Shown here: positions 1 through 10,741 of the stretch, piece by piece
Layout of the letters: every line of letters begins with the position of its first letter
Position numbering within the stretch: position 1 is the stretch's first letter
From: Pisaster brevispinus
Taxonomy: Eukaryota > Echinodermata > Asteroidea > Forcipulatida > Asteriidae
DNA: 64,000 nt
Assembly: GCA_023634235.1 (NCBI GenBank)
Contig: JAMKCF010000014.1
Span: forward strand, 5,531,501 to 5,595,500
Direction: 5' to 3'
The notes under the pieces: model-generated
Told to the model about the DNA's origin: nothing
The model's input: only the letters and a program-made list of their open reading frames with translations
Database searches by the model: none
Program-made: the position numbers and the translations under genes

Positions 1-1655
1 TGGTTTATTCGGTTCGATAATACTATTATTGGGTAGTGGTGGTGAATTCTGTCCTCCCAAATGCAGACCATTTGTTAAATTTGGCAAGTTCCATGAAAAT
101 CGCTCGACAATTTTAAAAATAGGGGGGGGGGGGGCATAATGAGCTCTTTACCCCGGTCCCCGTAGGTCGACAAAAAATCCCGGTCATGATAGGGTTTATA
201 TCACAAAGTATGGCAAAGAAAGAATAAGAAAATATGGGATTGGGGGGGGGGGGGTTGTCGGAGGCCATGTACGACTTTGAAAGTTTGTGAATCAATGTTT
301 AACTTTAAAAATTGATAAGTACTACATTTGGGGAGAGAGGGGTCTTGAAGAGTAGTTTTCTCTGTACGACCTGTAAAATGTTAAAAACTTTGTACGGCCC
401 CTAATGGAGATGTTGATTTTCGCTATTACCAAAAGACCCCTTGCAACAACGCTCGGAGGGAAAAACAAAAAAAAGGGGATAACAATGAGTTAACAGCAAT
501 ATAAATCATACCTGATGACGTAAATTGTTTTGTTGACCAAGTTTTATTGTTGGCAATAGTTATGTTCAATGTACATGTATTCTAAACTTGATGTGGTTAT
601 GGAAAATGGTAGTCCAGAATGGTACACTGAGTATGACGGGGGAAAGTAATATACCTTGGAAAACAAAATGGCTGTTTTTGTCTCATCTTTTCGCAACAAA
701 ACATTATGATGAGAGTAATATTTAAAAAACAATAAGCACAACTCTAACACTTGCGTAAAAAGCCTTAACTCCAAATTTAAAACGAATATAGATAAACAAA
801 ACCTCAAGATGCAGTTTTCCAGTGATCCAGTTTTCTTGCCGATTAAAAAAGAAAAAAGAAAGAAAAAAGAATTCCACAAGCGAACTAATTGTTTATGCTT
901 AGACTCGATAGAAAACTAAATAAAATAAATTTCCTATGTTTTATGGGCACTCATCTGCATAACTGAATCCTATTGGCTGGGCAAAACCTCTGCCGCTCGA
1001 TAACTCTATGGTAAGTTGTGTACAACCTTTTTAAAAAACACTCTTTGCACATGCGTGTGCTGATAATTATTCACAGTGTGAAGGTCACGTGATTTAATTT
1101 CGGGATCGATCCCGAGAGCAACATATTTTAGTTTTTAAGTTTTGTAAAGTTTTAGATTTTTTTATTGGCGGATTTTTTGCCGTGGAACTTTAAATAAACT
1201 TTGAAAAAAAATTCGCTATTTACCATTTAAATGAAAAAAACACAGGCCACACATCTTTAAAGGTTACAAGGTATAACAAAGAAAGGTAAAACAAATTAAC
1301 TGCTAAAAAGAGGTTTTAAAAGGAAAGTTAAGTTAATTAGAAAACCAACACAGCACTTAAGTGAAACACAATTTACAGACGATCAAACTACTACATGTGA
1401 AATCGGCCTCCATACTGTTCATTTTCTTTGACTGTATAAACCTTAAACTTCTCTGCTCGCTATTCATTGTACAATGTACATGAATTCTGTAATGCAGTGT
1501 TTTTGACAGTATAGAAATAAATGTGAGTTGAATTGACTCAAACAAAGCAACAACAGAAAAACAAGATTTAAGAATACATGTACATGTTCAAATGAAGAAA
1601 AAAAAGGAAATAAATAAAAACAACATAATAAAACTACATAAAAAGATACATGTGT
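1..1655. other. AT-rich noncoding stretch
   Basis: I see no gene here. The translated frames are short and carry no domain or splice structure. Homopolymer G runs of 12 or more sit near 121-134 and 241-254, and A/T-rich low-complexity sequence fills most of the rest. Confidence 0.6.
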
Positions 1656-2015
1656 TTAAGGCACTGGACACATTACTGAAAATAATTGTTAGCATAAAAA
1701 CTTACTTGGTAACGAGCAATGGAGAGCTGTTGATAGTATAAAACATTGTGAGAAACGGCTCCCTCTGAGGTAACGTAGTTTTTTAGAAGGAAGTAATTTC
1801 TTATTCAAACAATAAAAGACTTCAGCTGAAGCCTTTATTATGCATCTGAAAGCACACAAAGTAATGCAACAAGGGTTTTTTCTTCATTATTCTCTTGCAA
1901 ATTCGATGACCAATTGAGCCAAATTTCATATATTTTTTATTTTATGCATATGTTGGGATACACCAAGTGAGAATACTAGTCTTTGACAATTACAAAACGT
2001 GTCAAGTGCCTTTAA
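1656..2015. mobile_element. TTAA-flanked hairpin element (MITE)
   Basis: The ends are an inverted repeat: GGCACTGGACAC follows TTAA at 1656-1659, and GTGTCAAGTGCC precedes TTAA at 2012-2015. A duplicated TTAA target is the signature of piggyBac and Kolobok elements. The roughly 350-bp interior is noncoding, so this is a non-autonomous copy. A diverged relative of its right half lies at about 17770-17965. Kolobok versus piggyBac cannot be decided from the ends alone. Confidence 0.75.
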
Positions 2016-2075
2016 GAAGTTGACATATGCTCCAAGAACTCCTTACAATTTAATTAACAAAAGATGGGATGAGAT

Positions 2076-2926
2076 CGCGTTCCCACTGGATCCACAATTA
2101 CGAGATCCTGACCCCGCAAAAGGATTAGTCGCAGACGTGAATCGCGGTCGCGTTCCCAGTAGAGTATGATCGCGCATTGATCTCCCTTTTGGGAACGGAA
2201 GTGGATTCAAAGTTCACCAACGCAGGTCGACCAAGTGGGCAGTGCGCAGGCGCAACGTATTTATGGCGACCACACAGTGTTGGGTGGCTCCTCTACTACG
2301 CGCGCGCGGCAGTCGCCATTTTTTTGTCATGATAGTACATGTAGGCCCTACTGTATACTGACTACTGTTGACCGACATGATGGACTTTTTTGTGCCATTT
2401 ATTTTGTTGCGCCATCATCTACGTCTTCAGAATAGTATTAGAATATCAGCTTTTTTTGAGCTTCGTTCTCGACATCGAAGACATTGTAGACGTTGGAGAA
2501 ATGAGCGACGGTTGCTTTTTCTGCGACGAAAATTCGTCATGTATGCCCTCATGTTCGAAACGGCAATCACTGAAGACCATCACCAACAAGTCGACAGGTA
2601 CTACTACTACTAGAAGAAACATTTTCTCAAATAAACACTCGCGCCATTCGGGCCTACCGTACCGGATGTTCGCCCTCAAATTGCGGGGTCTGATCGCCCT
2701 TTGCGTTCCCACTAGACTTTTGATCGCCCATTAATCCACAAGGGCGATCAGATCCCGCTTTAATCCTACTCCCGAGGTGGATCAAAATTGCGGGGTCTGA
2801 TCCTGATCGCCCTCGCGTTCCCACTTACGCTTGATCGCCCTTTGATCGCCCTTTTCGAGAAATTGCGGGGTCTGATCGCCCTTTTCTCGAATTGCGCGAT
2901 CAATGCGGGGTCCAGTGGGAACGGGG
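2076..2926. mobile_element. Variant first copy of the TIR element, swapped core
   Basis: Both ends match the other copies of the array: left to about 2280, right from about 2638. The central 357 bp is different sequence in place of the 3221-3554 core. The ends are subterminally repetitive, with GTTCCCACT and TGATCGCCC recurring in both orientations, which suits a foldback-type element. The hexamer GATGAG abuts both ends (2068-2073 and 2930-2935) and is a possible target duplication, but the exact termini are uncertain. Confidence 0.7.
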
Positions 2927-5900
2927 CCTGATGAGTTACCAGGAGATTAAATCATAAACTCTGCTCGTTAAATGCAAGTAATCCTGTGGAAATCAATACA
3001 CAAACAAAACCTCACCGCGTTCCCACTGGATCCACAATTATGAGATCCTGACACCGCAAAAGGATTAGTCGCAGACGTGAATCGCGGTCGCGTTCCCACT
3101 AGAGTATGATCGCGCATTGATCTCCCTTTTGGGAACGGAAGTGGATTCAAAGTTCACCAACGCAGGTCGACCAAGTGGGCAGTGCGCAGGCGCAACGTAT
3201 CTATGGCGACCACACAGTGTGTTTTGAATTTCTTGACTGGCCCAGATGTCCTAAAAATTGCCCAGCTCCTCGTCCGACCATAGTTTGCCACGCTTCTCAT
3301 CTTTTTGGGAGGTTTTTTTTGACGAATTTATGGGACGTTTATTGCTAGGCGCTGCCATCTTTAAAGAACGTGCACGTATGAATACAATGCATCCAAAATT
3401 AAAGCGTGGGTTTGGGCTTAGTGTGGATGCGTTGTACAGAACGTGTAGTTGGTATCGTCACGTGACGTCAATACTGCTTTATGCTTTACTTGCAATTCAT
3501 GTCACCAAATGCGTGGTGCTTGCTGGGAATAGAAGAAAAAAGAACACCATTTTCGCGCCATTCGGGCCTACCGTACCGGATGTTCGCCCTCAAATTGCGG
3601 GGTCTGATCGCCCTTTGCGTTCCCACTAGACTTTTGATCGCCCATTAATCCAAAAGGGCGATCAGATCTCGCTTTAATCCTACTCCCGAGGTGGATCAAA
3701 ATTGCGGGGTCTGATCCTGATCGCCCTCGCGTTCCCACTTACGCTTGATCGCCCTTTGATCGCCCTTTTCGAGAAATTGCGGGGTCTGATCGCCCTTTTC
3801 TCGAATTGCGCGATCAATGCGGGGTCCAGTGGGAACGGGGCCTGATGAGTTACCAGGAGATTAAATCATAAACTCTGCTCGTTAAATGCAAGTAATCCTG
3901 TGGAAATCAATACACAAACAAAACCTCACCGCGTTCCCACTGGATCCACAATTATGAGATCCTGACCCCGCAAAAGGATTAGTCGCAGACGTGAATCGCG
4001 GTCGCGTTCCCACTAGAGTATGATCGCGCATTGATCTCCCTTTTGGGAACGGAAGTGGATTCAAAGTTCACCAACGCAGGTCGACCAAGTGGGCAGTGCG
4101 CAGGCGCAACGTATCTATGGCGACCACACAGTGTGTTTTGAATTTCTTGACTGGCCCAGATGTCCTAAAAATTGCCCAGCTCCTCGTCCGACCATAGTTT
4201 GCCACGCTTCTCATCTTTTTGGGAGGTTTTTTTTGACGAATTTATGGGACGTTTATTGCTAGGCGCTGCCATCTTTAAAGAACGTGCACGTATGAATACA
4301 ATGCATCCAAAATTAAAGCGTGGGTTTGGGCTTAGTGTGGATGCGTTGTACAGAACGTGTAGTTGGTATCGTCACGTGACGTCAATACTGCTTTATGCTT
4401 TACTTGCAATTCATGTCACCAAATGCGTGTTGCTTGCTGGGAATAGAAGAAAAAAGAACACCATTTTCGCGCCATTCGGGCCTACCGTACCGGATGTTCG
4501 CCCTCAAATTGCGGGGTCTGATCGCCCTTTGCGTTCCCACTAGACTTTTGATCGCCCATTAATCCAAAAGGGCGATCAGATCCCGCTTTAATCCTACTCC
4601 CGAGGTGGATCAAAATTGCGGGGTCTGATCCTGATCGCCCTCGCGTTCCCACTTACGCTTGATCGCCCTTTGATCGCCCTTTTCGAGAAATTGCGGGGTC
4701 TGATCGCCCTTTTCTCGAATTGCGCGATCAATGCGGGGTCCAGTGGGAACGGGGCCTGATGAGTTACCAGGAGATTAAATCATAAACTCTGCTCGTTAAA
4801 TGCAAGTAATCCTGTGGAAATCAATACACAAACAAAACCTCACCGCGTTCCCACTGGATCCACAATTATGAGATCCTGACCCCGCAAAAGGATTAGTCGC
4901 AGACGTGAATCGCGGTCGCGTTCCCACTAGAGTATGATCGCGCATTGATCTCCCTTTTGGGAACGGAAGTGGATTCAAAGTTCACCAACGCAGGTCGACC
5001 AAGTGGGCAGTGCGCAGGCGCAACGTATCTATGGCGACCACACAGTGTGTTTTGAATTTCTTGACTGGCCCAGATGTCCTAAAAATTGCCCAGCTCCTCG
5101 TCCGACCATAGTTTGCCACGCTTCTCATCTTTTTGGGAGGTTTTTTTTGACGAATTTATGGGACGTTTATTGCTAGGCGCTGCCATCTTTAAAGAACGTG
5201 CACGTATGAATACAATGCATCCAAAATTAAAGCGTGGGTTTGGGCTTAGTGTGGATGCGTTGTACAGAACGTGTAGTTGGTATCGTCACGTGACGTCAAT
5301 ACTGCTTTATGCTTTACTTGCAATTCATGTCACCAAATGCGTGGTGCTTGCTGGGAATAGAAGAAAAAAGAACACCATTTTCGCGCCATTCGGGCCTACC
5401 GTACCGGATGTTCGCCCTCAAATTGCGGGGTCTGATCGCCCTTTGCGTTCCCACTAGACTTTTGATCGCCCATTAATCCAAAAGGGCGATCAGATCCCGC
5501 TTTAATCCTACTCCCGAGGTGGATCAAAATTGCGGGGTCTGATCCTGATCGCCCTCGCGTTCCCACTTACGCTTGATCGCCCTTTGATCGCCCTTTTCGA
5601 GAAATTGCGGGGTCTGATCGCCCTTTTCTCGAATTGCGCGATCAATGCGGGGTCCAGTGGGAACGGGGCCTGATGAGTTACCAGGAGATTAAATCATAAA
5701 CTCTGCTCGTTAAATGCAAGTAATCCTGTGGAAATCAATACACAAACAAAACCTCACCGCGTTCCCACTGGATCCACAATTATGAGATCCTGACCCCGCA
5801 AAAGGATTAGTCGCAGACGTGAATCGCGGTCGCGTTCCCACTAGAGTATGATCGCGCATTGATCTCCCTTTTGGGAACGGAAGTGGATTCAAAGTTCACC

Positions 5901-6004
5901 AACGCAGGTCGACCAAGTGGGCAGTGCGCAGGCGCAACGTATCTATGGCGACCACACAGTGTGTTTTGAATTTCTTGACTGGCCCAGATGTCCTAAAAAT
6001 TGCC
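2076..6004. repeat. Tandem array of a TIR element, 914-bp unit
   Basis: Four and a bit head-to-tail copies, each made of an element bounded by inverted CGTTCCCACTGGA ends plus an 89-bp linker that starts GGCCTGATGAG. Element copies lie at 2076-2926, 3016-3840, 3930-4754 and 4844-5668, with a truncated one at 5758-6004. The spacing of copies 2 to 5 is exactly 914 bp. These copies differ at only a handful of positions, for example G/T in the 3515/4429 equivalent. The repeated 123-codon plus-strand and 60-codon minus-strand frames recur with the unit and are not genes. Confidence 0.93.
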
Positions 6005-6625
6005 AAGTCTTTGAGCATTGTTGAAATTCGACAGTAGACCTGGTTTCAACTTGTTTACATGTATCGGCACCGGATGTCAGGAGGTCGCTGCGTGTGATCT
6101 CTGGAGTTGCTAGTCAAATATCCTGTCTGGCTTCTTCAAAGGGAAAGTGCAAAACGTTTTTGTAAATGCAAAATATTGTGAAAACAGCAATTTTGTTCCA
6201 AAAGATAGACTTTATAGATTTTCAAATCGTTAATTTATTGATCATTGTCGGGCATTGTTTTTTGCAAGATAACCTTTTGAATATTCCATGCTTTTTTCGA
6301 TTGTTTTCAAGTAAACTTTTTTTTGCAGATAAAAGTTGCATTTGCCTATTTGAATGTTTCGTATTCGGAAAAAATTCTTCAACGTAGACCGCTCAGTGTG
6401 CAATGAACCAGTGAACGGACGCAAGTGTCATCTGTGTCTTTTGGAACATCTTGATTACTATTCCAGTGTTAAGTGGTCTCCGTAGGGTTGGATATTCTGC
6501 AGCGTTGCTGCATGTAATTCTCCCTGGAACTACAAACTATCTCATAATAAAGTGATGCTAATGATGAGTGCTATTGAGCATCTAGTCAACGGTGAAACAG
6601 TGAAAAACTCCCAGAGAGGAAGTCC
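6005..6625. other. Noncoding stretch between the array and a long-TIR element
   Basis: No coding region, RNA gene or repeat that I can recognise. It is unique-looking AT-rich sequence. Confidence 0.5.
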
Positions 6626-6634
6626 CTCACCCAC

Positions 6635-7194
6635 TAGCCTTGTCCAAGGCTCTTTACGCAAGCACCCCGCTTTGAATTCACCAGGTAGCACAACAATACT
6701 GGCACGGTACTGCAGTACTTGATACACAGTATACCGTGGGGTCGAAGCATGGTTTTCAACCTCGTACCAAAAAACGAGGCCGAAACAGAGCCTTGTTCCC
6801 ACTGTAAACGGCAGCTTATGTTTTTCTTTATCATTGCGCAGGGATTCCAGCGCTAATTACGTATGCTGGAATCGGATATTGAATATTCATTTCCTGTACT
6901 GGGTGGATAATCGTCCAATCATAAACTCTCGTAGTATTCGCCCTGCCACTTACATTAACCAATGATCATACACCTTCAGGAAATATTAGTATAAAGCAAC
7001 TCCGCCCACAATCTGACCTTGTTTACAGTGGGAACAAGGCTCTGTTGCGGCCTCGTTTTTGGTACGAGGTTGAAAACCATGCTTCGACCCCACGGTAGAC
7101 TGTATATCAAGTACTGCAGTACCGTGCCAGTATTGTTATGCTACCTGGTGAATTCAAAGCGGGGTGCTTGCGTAAAGAGCCTTGGACAAGGCTA
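6635..7194. mobile_element. Long-TIR element A, copy 1, 9-bp TSD
   Basis: A 560-bp element with inverted arms of about 165 bp, from TAGCCTTGTCCAAGG at the left to its complement at the right. It is flanked by the 9-bp direct repeat CTCACCCAC at 6626-6634 and 7195-7203. Nine-base duplications are typical of Mutator-like (MULE) and Merlin transposons. No transposase frame is present, so it is non-autonomous. A second copy with a different 9-bp duplication is at 45623-46165, which confirms both the ends and the TSD length. Confidence 0.9.
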
Positions 7195-7362
7195 CTCACC
7201 CACAGACATATAACACCTAATAGACCGCCAGCAGGGGGCGCTAAATTGAAATTTTGCTCTACTGCCTGTGTAGAAAAAGATTTAGTTCGCCATGGACGCA
7301 GTAAAATGTCACTTGCTTGAGGCGACGCGCAGATATTGACAATAGATAGGCCGTCAAACTCG

Positions 7363-7712
7363 TTCTTAGTGGTGTACGATCTCGACGCGCCATTTTGTTT
7401 TCTTTCCCAGAATGCCTTGCTCGATTGTAACCCCTGGGGCCTTTCTCAAACCTCGGCTTGGGCTCCGTCTCCGGCTTGGGCTCCGTTATAAATTGTTGGC
7501 GCAGCGTGTATTTGTATCACACGGAGCCGGCGCGACACGGAGCCCCGGCACGGAGCCGGAGCCCAAGCCGAGGTTTGAGAAAGGCCCCTGGAAGTGTGAC
7601 TTCAAAATATCCAAATATATTGGATATTTTAATTAGTCCTGTGGTTGATCCATTCTGTGTTAGAGACTACGCAGAGCGCGCTGTCAAAGGACGCATCAAG
7701 TCATGGAGCAAC
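7363..7712 (+). repeat. Dispersed repeat P, copy 1, with nested hairpin insert
   Basis: Homologous to the complement of 10092-10290 and, more distantly, of 50010-50165. It contains a short palindrome with AAAATATCC and GGATATTTT arms near 7605-7632, followed by TAATTAG, then a conserved stretch up to the TCATGGAGCAAC motif. Compared with the other copies it is interrupted after GTAACCCCT by a hairpin element at about 7436-7588. Confidence 0.8.
7436..7588. mobile_element. Short hairpin MITE inside repeat P
   Basis: The ends are a near-perfect inverted repeat of about 32 bp, beginning GGGGCCTTTCTCAAACC at the left and ending in the complement at the right. The empty site is visible at 10200-10210 (complement), where GTAACCC runs directly into TTGGAAGTG. 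A duplicated CCCCTGG at 7431-7437 and 7585-7591 partly overlaps the ends, so the TSD length is ambiguous (5 to 7 bp). Confidence 0.8.
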
Positions 7713-7770
7713 TGGCCCCTCTCATTCTTTTTCGATCTTGTGATTCGTCTAACTGTATGCAGTTTAGGAT

Positions 7771-8240
7771 GACCATGTAAAAACATGATTCATTTGAAAC
7801 GTATTGCGTCGAAATACGTGCATTTTTACACGCGCGTACTAAGCGCCCGGGGGGATCCGACAAGCGCCCTACAAGCGTTCGAATGTTTTTAACAAGCGTG
7901 CACGCAAAGCAGTACATTTTGGTTAGCCAATCAGCATTGGTTTTCAGTGTTTCCTTCCCAGGGGTTTAGCGACGAGAGGTATCGATACGGCGCGCTGCCC
8001 ATGGTAGCGTTCGCTCGGCCCCAGCGGCCTATCCAGGACCGCTGGGATGGGCTAATCAGCTTGCACAGATTCTTGTTCAGGAAGTACGTCATGCGTGCAG
8101 TGCTTGCAGTGTGAGTGTGATGCATGATGGGACTAAGCATTAACCAATGGGCGTGCTTGATACGTTTGCCCATCCCAGCGCCTTTGGTTTTAAGGCAAGG
8201 CGCTGGGGACGAGCGAAATGGTAGCGAGGCTGATAGGCCG
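7771..8240 (+). repeat. Dispersed foldback repeat Q, copy 1
   Basis: The segment from the ACCATGTAAAAACATGATTC motif through CGAGAGGTATCGATACGG to GGTAGCGAGGCTGA matches the right half of the foldback element at 47131-48226. In this copy the sequence after ATGGTAGCG is split by a 208-bp element (8010-8217). It looks like a fragment of a non-autonomous DNA element; its own left end was not located. Confidence 0.7.
8010..8217. mobile_element. 208-bp MITE with 9-bp TSD nested in repeat Q
   Basis: Inverted ends TTCGCTCG and CGAGCGAA extend further inward through the CCCAGCG region. The 9-bp direct repeat ATGGTAGCG flanks it at 8001-8009 and 8218-8226. The empty site is present at 48210-48218, where a single ATGGTAGCG runs straight into AGGCTGA. 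The element is noncoding. The 9-bp duplication resembles that of elements A and B, but the terminal bases differ, so it is probably a separate family of the same superfamily. Confidence 0.88.
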
Positions 8241-8544
8241 TGTCCGAAACGGCGACTTCGGCTACAGCTACAGCTAGATCAGCGCGTCTGCCAGTGTTGA
8301 AGAATAGGCAGACGCCACGGGCAAATTGCATTTTGGCTTGCAGGCGCGTCAAGCGCTCACATCATTGACGCAGCCGCGCTGTTTACTAACCAATCGTTAA
8401 ACGAGTTTTGTGAAATGTGCGCGTGCTGCACGCCGTTCTCACGCAAAACGCATGACTGTGTGTTCCAAATTGCCCGTAAAGACGGCCGATTTACGTCATA
8501 TTGCAACCTGTCTATGCTAATTTCATGTTATAGAACTTATGCAC

Positions 8545-8655
8545 ATGATGTCATATCAGTAGGGCGCCCTAGAGGCCAAAAAGCGGCCGTTCATTGGCCA
8601 AACGTGTGCTCCGCGCGTACAAATCTGCAAGTTGCCTCAAGCACGTGACTAATGT
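8545..8655 (+). repeat. Dispersed repeat R, copy 1
   Basis: Matches the complement of about 46500-46625: TCAGTAGGGCGCCCT, then CATTGGCCAA, then CGTACAAATCTGC in the same order. No ends or coding capacity are visible. Confidence 0.6.
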
Positions 8656-8720
8656 CAGACCCCAGGCTGAACCAGCGTATTGTACGCGCGGCCGATCTAG
8701 GTATTATATTATATATCTAT

Positions 8721-10079
8721 TTGTTTGTTTGTTTGTTTGTTTTTGTTTTTTTATGATCCCGGGGGGATACTCATTTATTGATCAATTAAATCACAGCGGA
8801 ATTACATACAACAAATTGTAAAATATAAATTAAAAAAAAACCACAACAACAACAAACAAACAAACAAACAAACAAGCAAACAAACAAAAACATTACTCTT
8901 GGCACAGTGCTGAAAGTACACCCCATTTTGTAAAAAAAATTGAAATATTGCCCTTAGAGGCGTACATACATTTTTCCATAACGAAAAACTTTTTCAGGAG
9001 AAGTAGAGACGGACATCTCTCGTTCATTTTCATTTTGCATATATGAAACCGGCAAATCAAAAGAAAAAGATTCAGGCTCTTCCATTGGGCGTTTGTTTTA
9101 CCAAAAAGCAAGAGCTCGTTATCTATGGTAATTTTAATGCCAGTTTTTTCCTTGACCCATGTAAAAACTGAATTCCAGAATGAAACGGTTATGGCACAAT
9201 GGCAGAAAAGATGAAACAGGGTCTCAACCTCACTTTCACAAAAAGTACATAGATCCAAATCCGACTTATTCATTTTATACAAAAAAGACTTAGAGCCTAA
9301 AATTATATGTACAGTTGAAAGGAATTCTGTAAACCTGAGACCAAGTAGACATATCATAATTAATATTCAAAATATCTTCCCACTTAGTGATACATTTACG
9401 GACAACTTTTCTGCCTGAGGTCAAAGTATCGTAGATTCTTCTAGAACCTTTTTTGTCTCTTAAAATAGCATATAAGTTGAAAGGTATAAATGGACGAGCA
9501 ATAACATCGACATCTAGCAAAAATAATTCTTGAAAGGAGGACTTAATAGCCCTGACGACCGCACCGTATTCCAAAAAATTAGTCCGAACACTGAACCTTT
9601 TTTTGAAATTGTGAAAAGAAAGAAAATTCCCCTGGTCGTCCAAAAGATCGCAAATGAAATTGACTCCAGCGGACTCCCAGTGCTTATAATAAATACATTT
9701 CTTTCCCACTTGTATGTGTGTGTTAAACCAAAGAGAAGACATAATTAAATCATTTTTAGAGGTGGGAATATGTAGCTGAGTAAAGGAGGACCATGCATTG
9801 AGAACATCAATCCAGAACTGGTTGTCATATAAGGGATTGTGTTTGTGGACAGGCCCGCCTTCCAAAAGACCCAAATTAGGCATGTTCAAAATTATACGAG
9901 AAAGTGCGGCCCAGCCAGAACATTTTGTAACCAAGAGTCTACGAATCCAGGTGACTTTCAGGGCCTCGATGTAAAGTCCTACATCCACCATTCTTAAACC
10001 TCCCTGACTATAGTCTTGAATCATTTGATTCCTAGAAATACGATCGTTACCTTTCCAAATGAAATTAAAGAACATAGTG
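8721..10079 (-). mobile_element. 5'-truncated L1/Tx1-like LINE with 12-bp TSD
   Basis: The minus strand encodes the C-terminal part of an L1/Tx1-type ORF2: a region with FNFIWKG and GGLRMVDV (10075 to about 9300), then after a frameshift a zf-RVT-like segment with CTFCESEVETLFHLF (about 9300 to 8893). No RT catalytic block or endonuclease remains, so it is a 5'-truncated dead copy. The 3' tail reads as a (CAAA)n run on the minus strand next to 8721. The target duplication TTATATATCTAT is exact at 8709-8720 and 10080-10091, defining both ends. Clade assignment rests on the FIWKG/GGL motif and zf-RVT style and could be another L1-like clade. Confidence 0.9.
8893..10075 (-). pseudogene. LINE ORF2 C-terminal fragment, frameshifted
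   Basis: Two overlapping minus-strand frames form one protein: 10075-9290 (261 codons) and 9357-8893 (154 codons). The first loses sense after the IPFNCTYN residues; the second picks up at SKSFLYKMNK and carries the Cys/His segment. A frameshift near 9300 therefore separates them. This would be the region downstream of the reverse transcriptase in ORF2. It is not expected to be functional. Confidence 0.85.
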
Positions 10080-10091
10080 TTATATATCTAT

Positions 10092-10365
10092 GGTTGCTCC
10101 ATGACTTGATACGTCCTTTGACAGCGCGCTCTGCGTAGTCTCTAACACAGAATGGATCAACCACAGGACTAATTAAAATATCCAATATATTTGGATATTT
10201 TAAAGTCACACTTCCAAGGGTTACAATTGAGCAAGACATTCTGGGAAAGAACACAAAATGGCGTGTCGAGATCGTACACCACTGGGAACGAGGTTGTATA
10301 ATACCTAGATCGGACGCGCGTACATACGCGCCATTACATGTACACAAACATCGCTGGTTCTTCAT
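10092..10365 (-). repeat. Dispersed repeat P, copy 2
   Basis: On the minus strand this is the uninterrupted counterpart of 7363-7712, including the palindrome with GGATATTTT arms. It lacks the nested hairpin and so shows that insert's empty site. The outer part, 10299-10365, is the inverted partner of 8665-8708 (CGATCTAGGTATTATA and the GAACCAGCG motif). The LINE at 8721-10079 therefore landed inside this inverted-repeat element. Confidence 0.8.
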
Positions 10366-10741
10366 GGATGCGCTAAAAAGTCACGTGAACAGGGCAACGC
10401 AAAGAAGATGAAAAAGGGGAATAAGTCTAAATAAAAGTCTAAATTGTACGGTAGGCTATACTATTTGACAGGGTTGTGGTTTATTTTGAAGACCCATTTC
10501 ATGGAAAAATCACTAAACATAAGCACAAAAGCGTTGAATACGGACACATTTAAAAAATATTACATTACAGGGGAAAGTCATTTATTTTTCACCAATAGCA
10601 GAATAAAGTTTTAGATTGTCGGTACATTCAATACAAAATAACAATTGGTATAGTAATTCATGGCAAAACAGAAAAACTTATATTTTCTGATAGAATGTTG
10701 AAATATTACCGGAGCCGGACATAAGAGAATACAGAAGGAGA

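Noticed and set aside
3258..5457. Three identical 123-codon plus-strand frames and four 60-codon minus-strand frames
   Set aside because: They recur only because of the 914-bp tandem unit, overlap inverted-repeat ends, and show no domain or signal.
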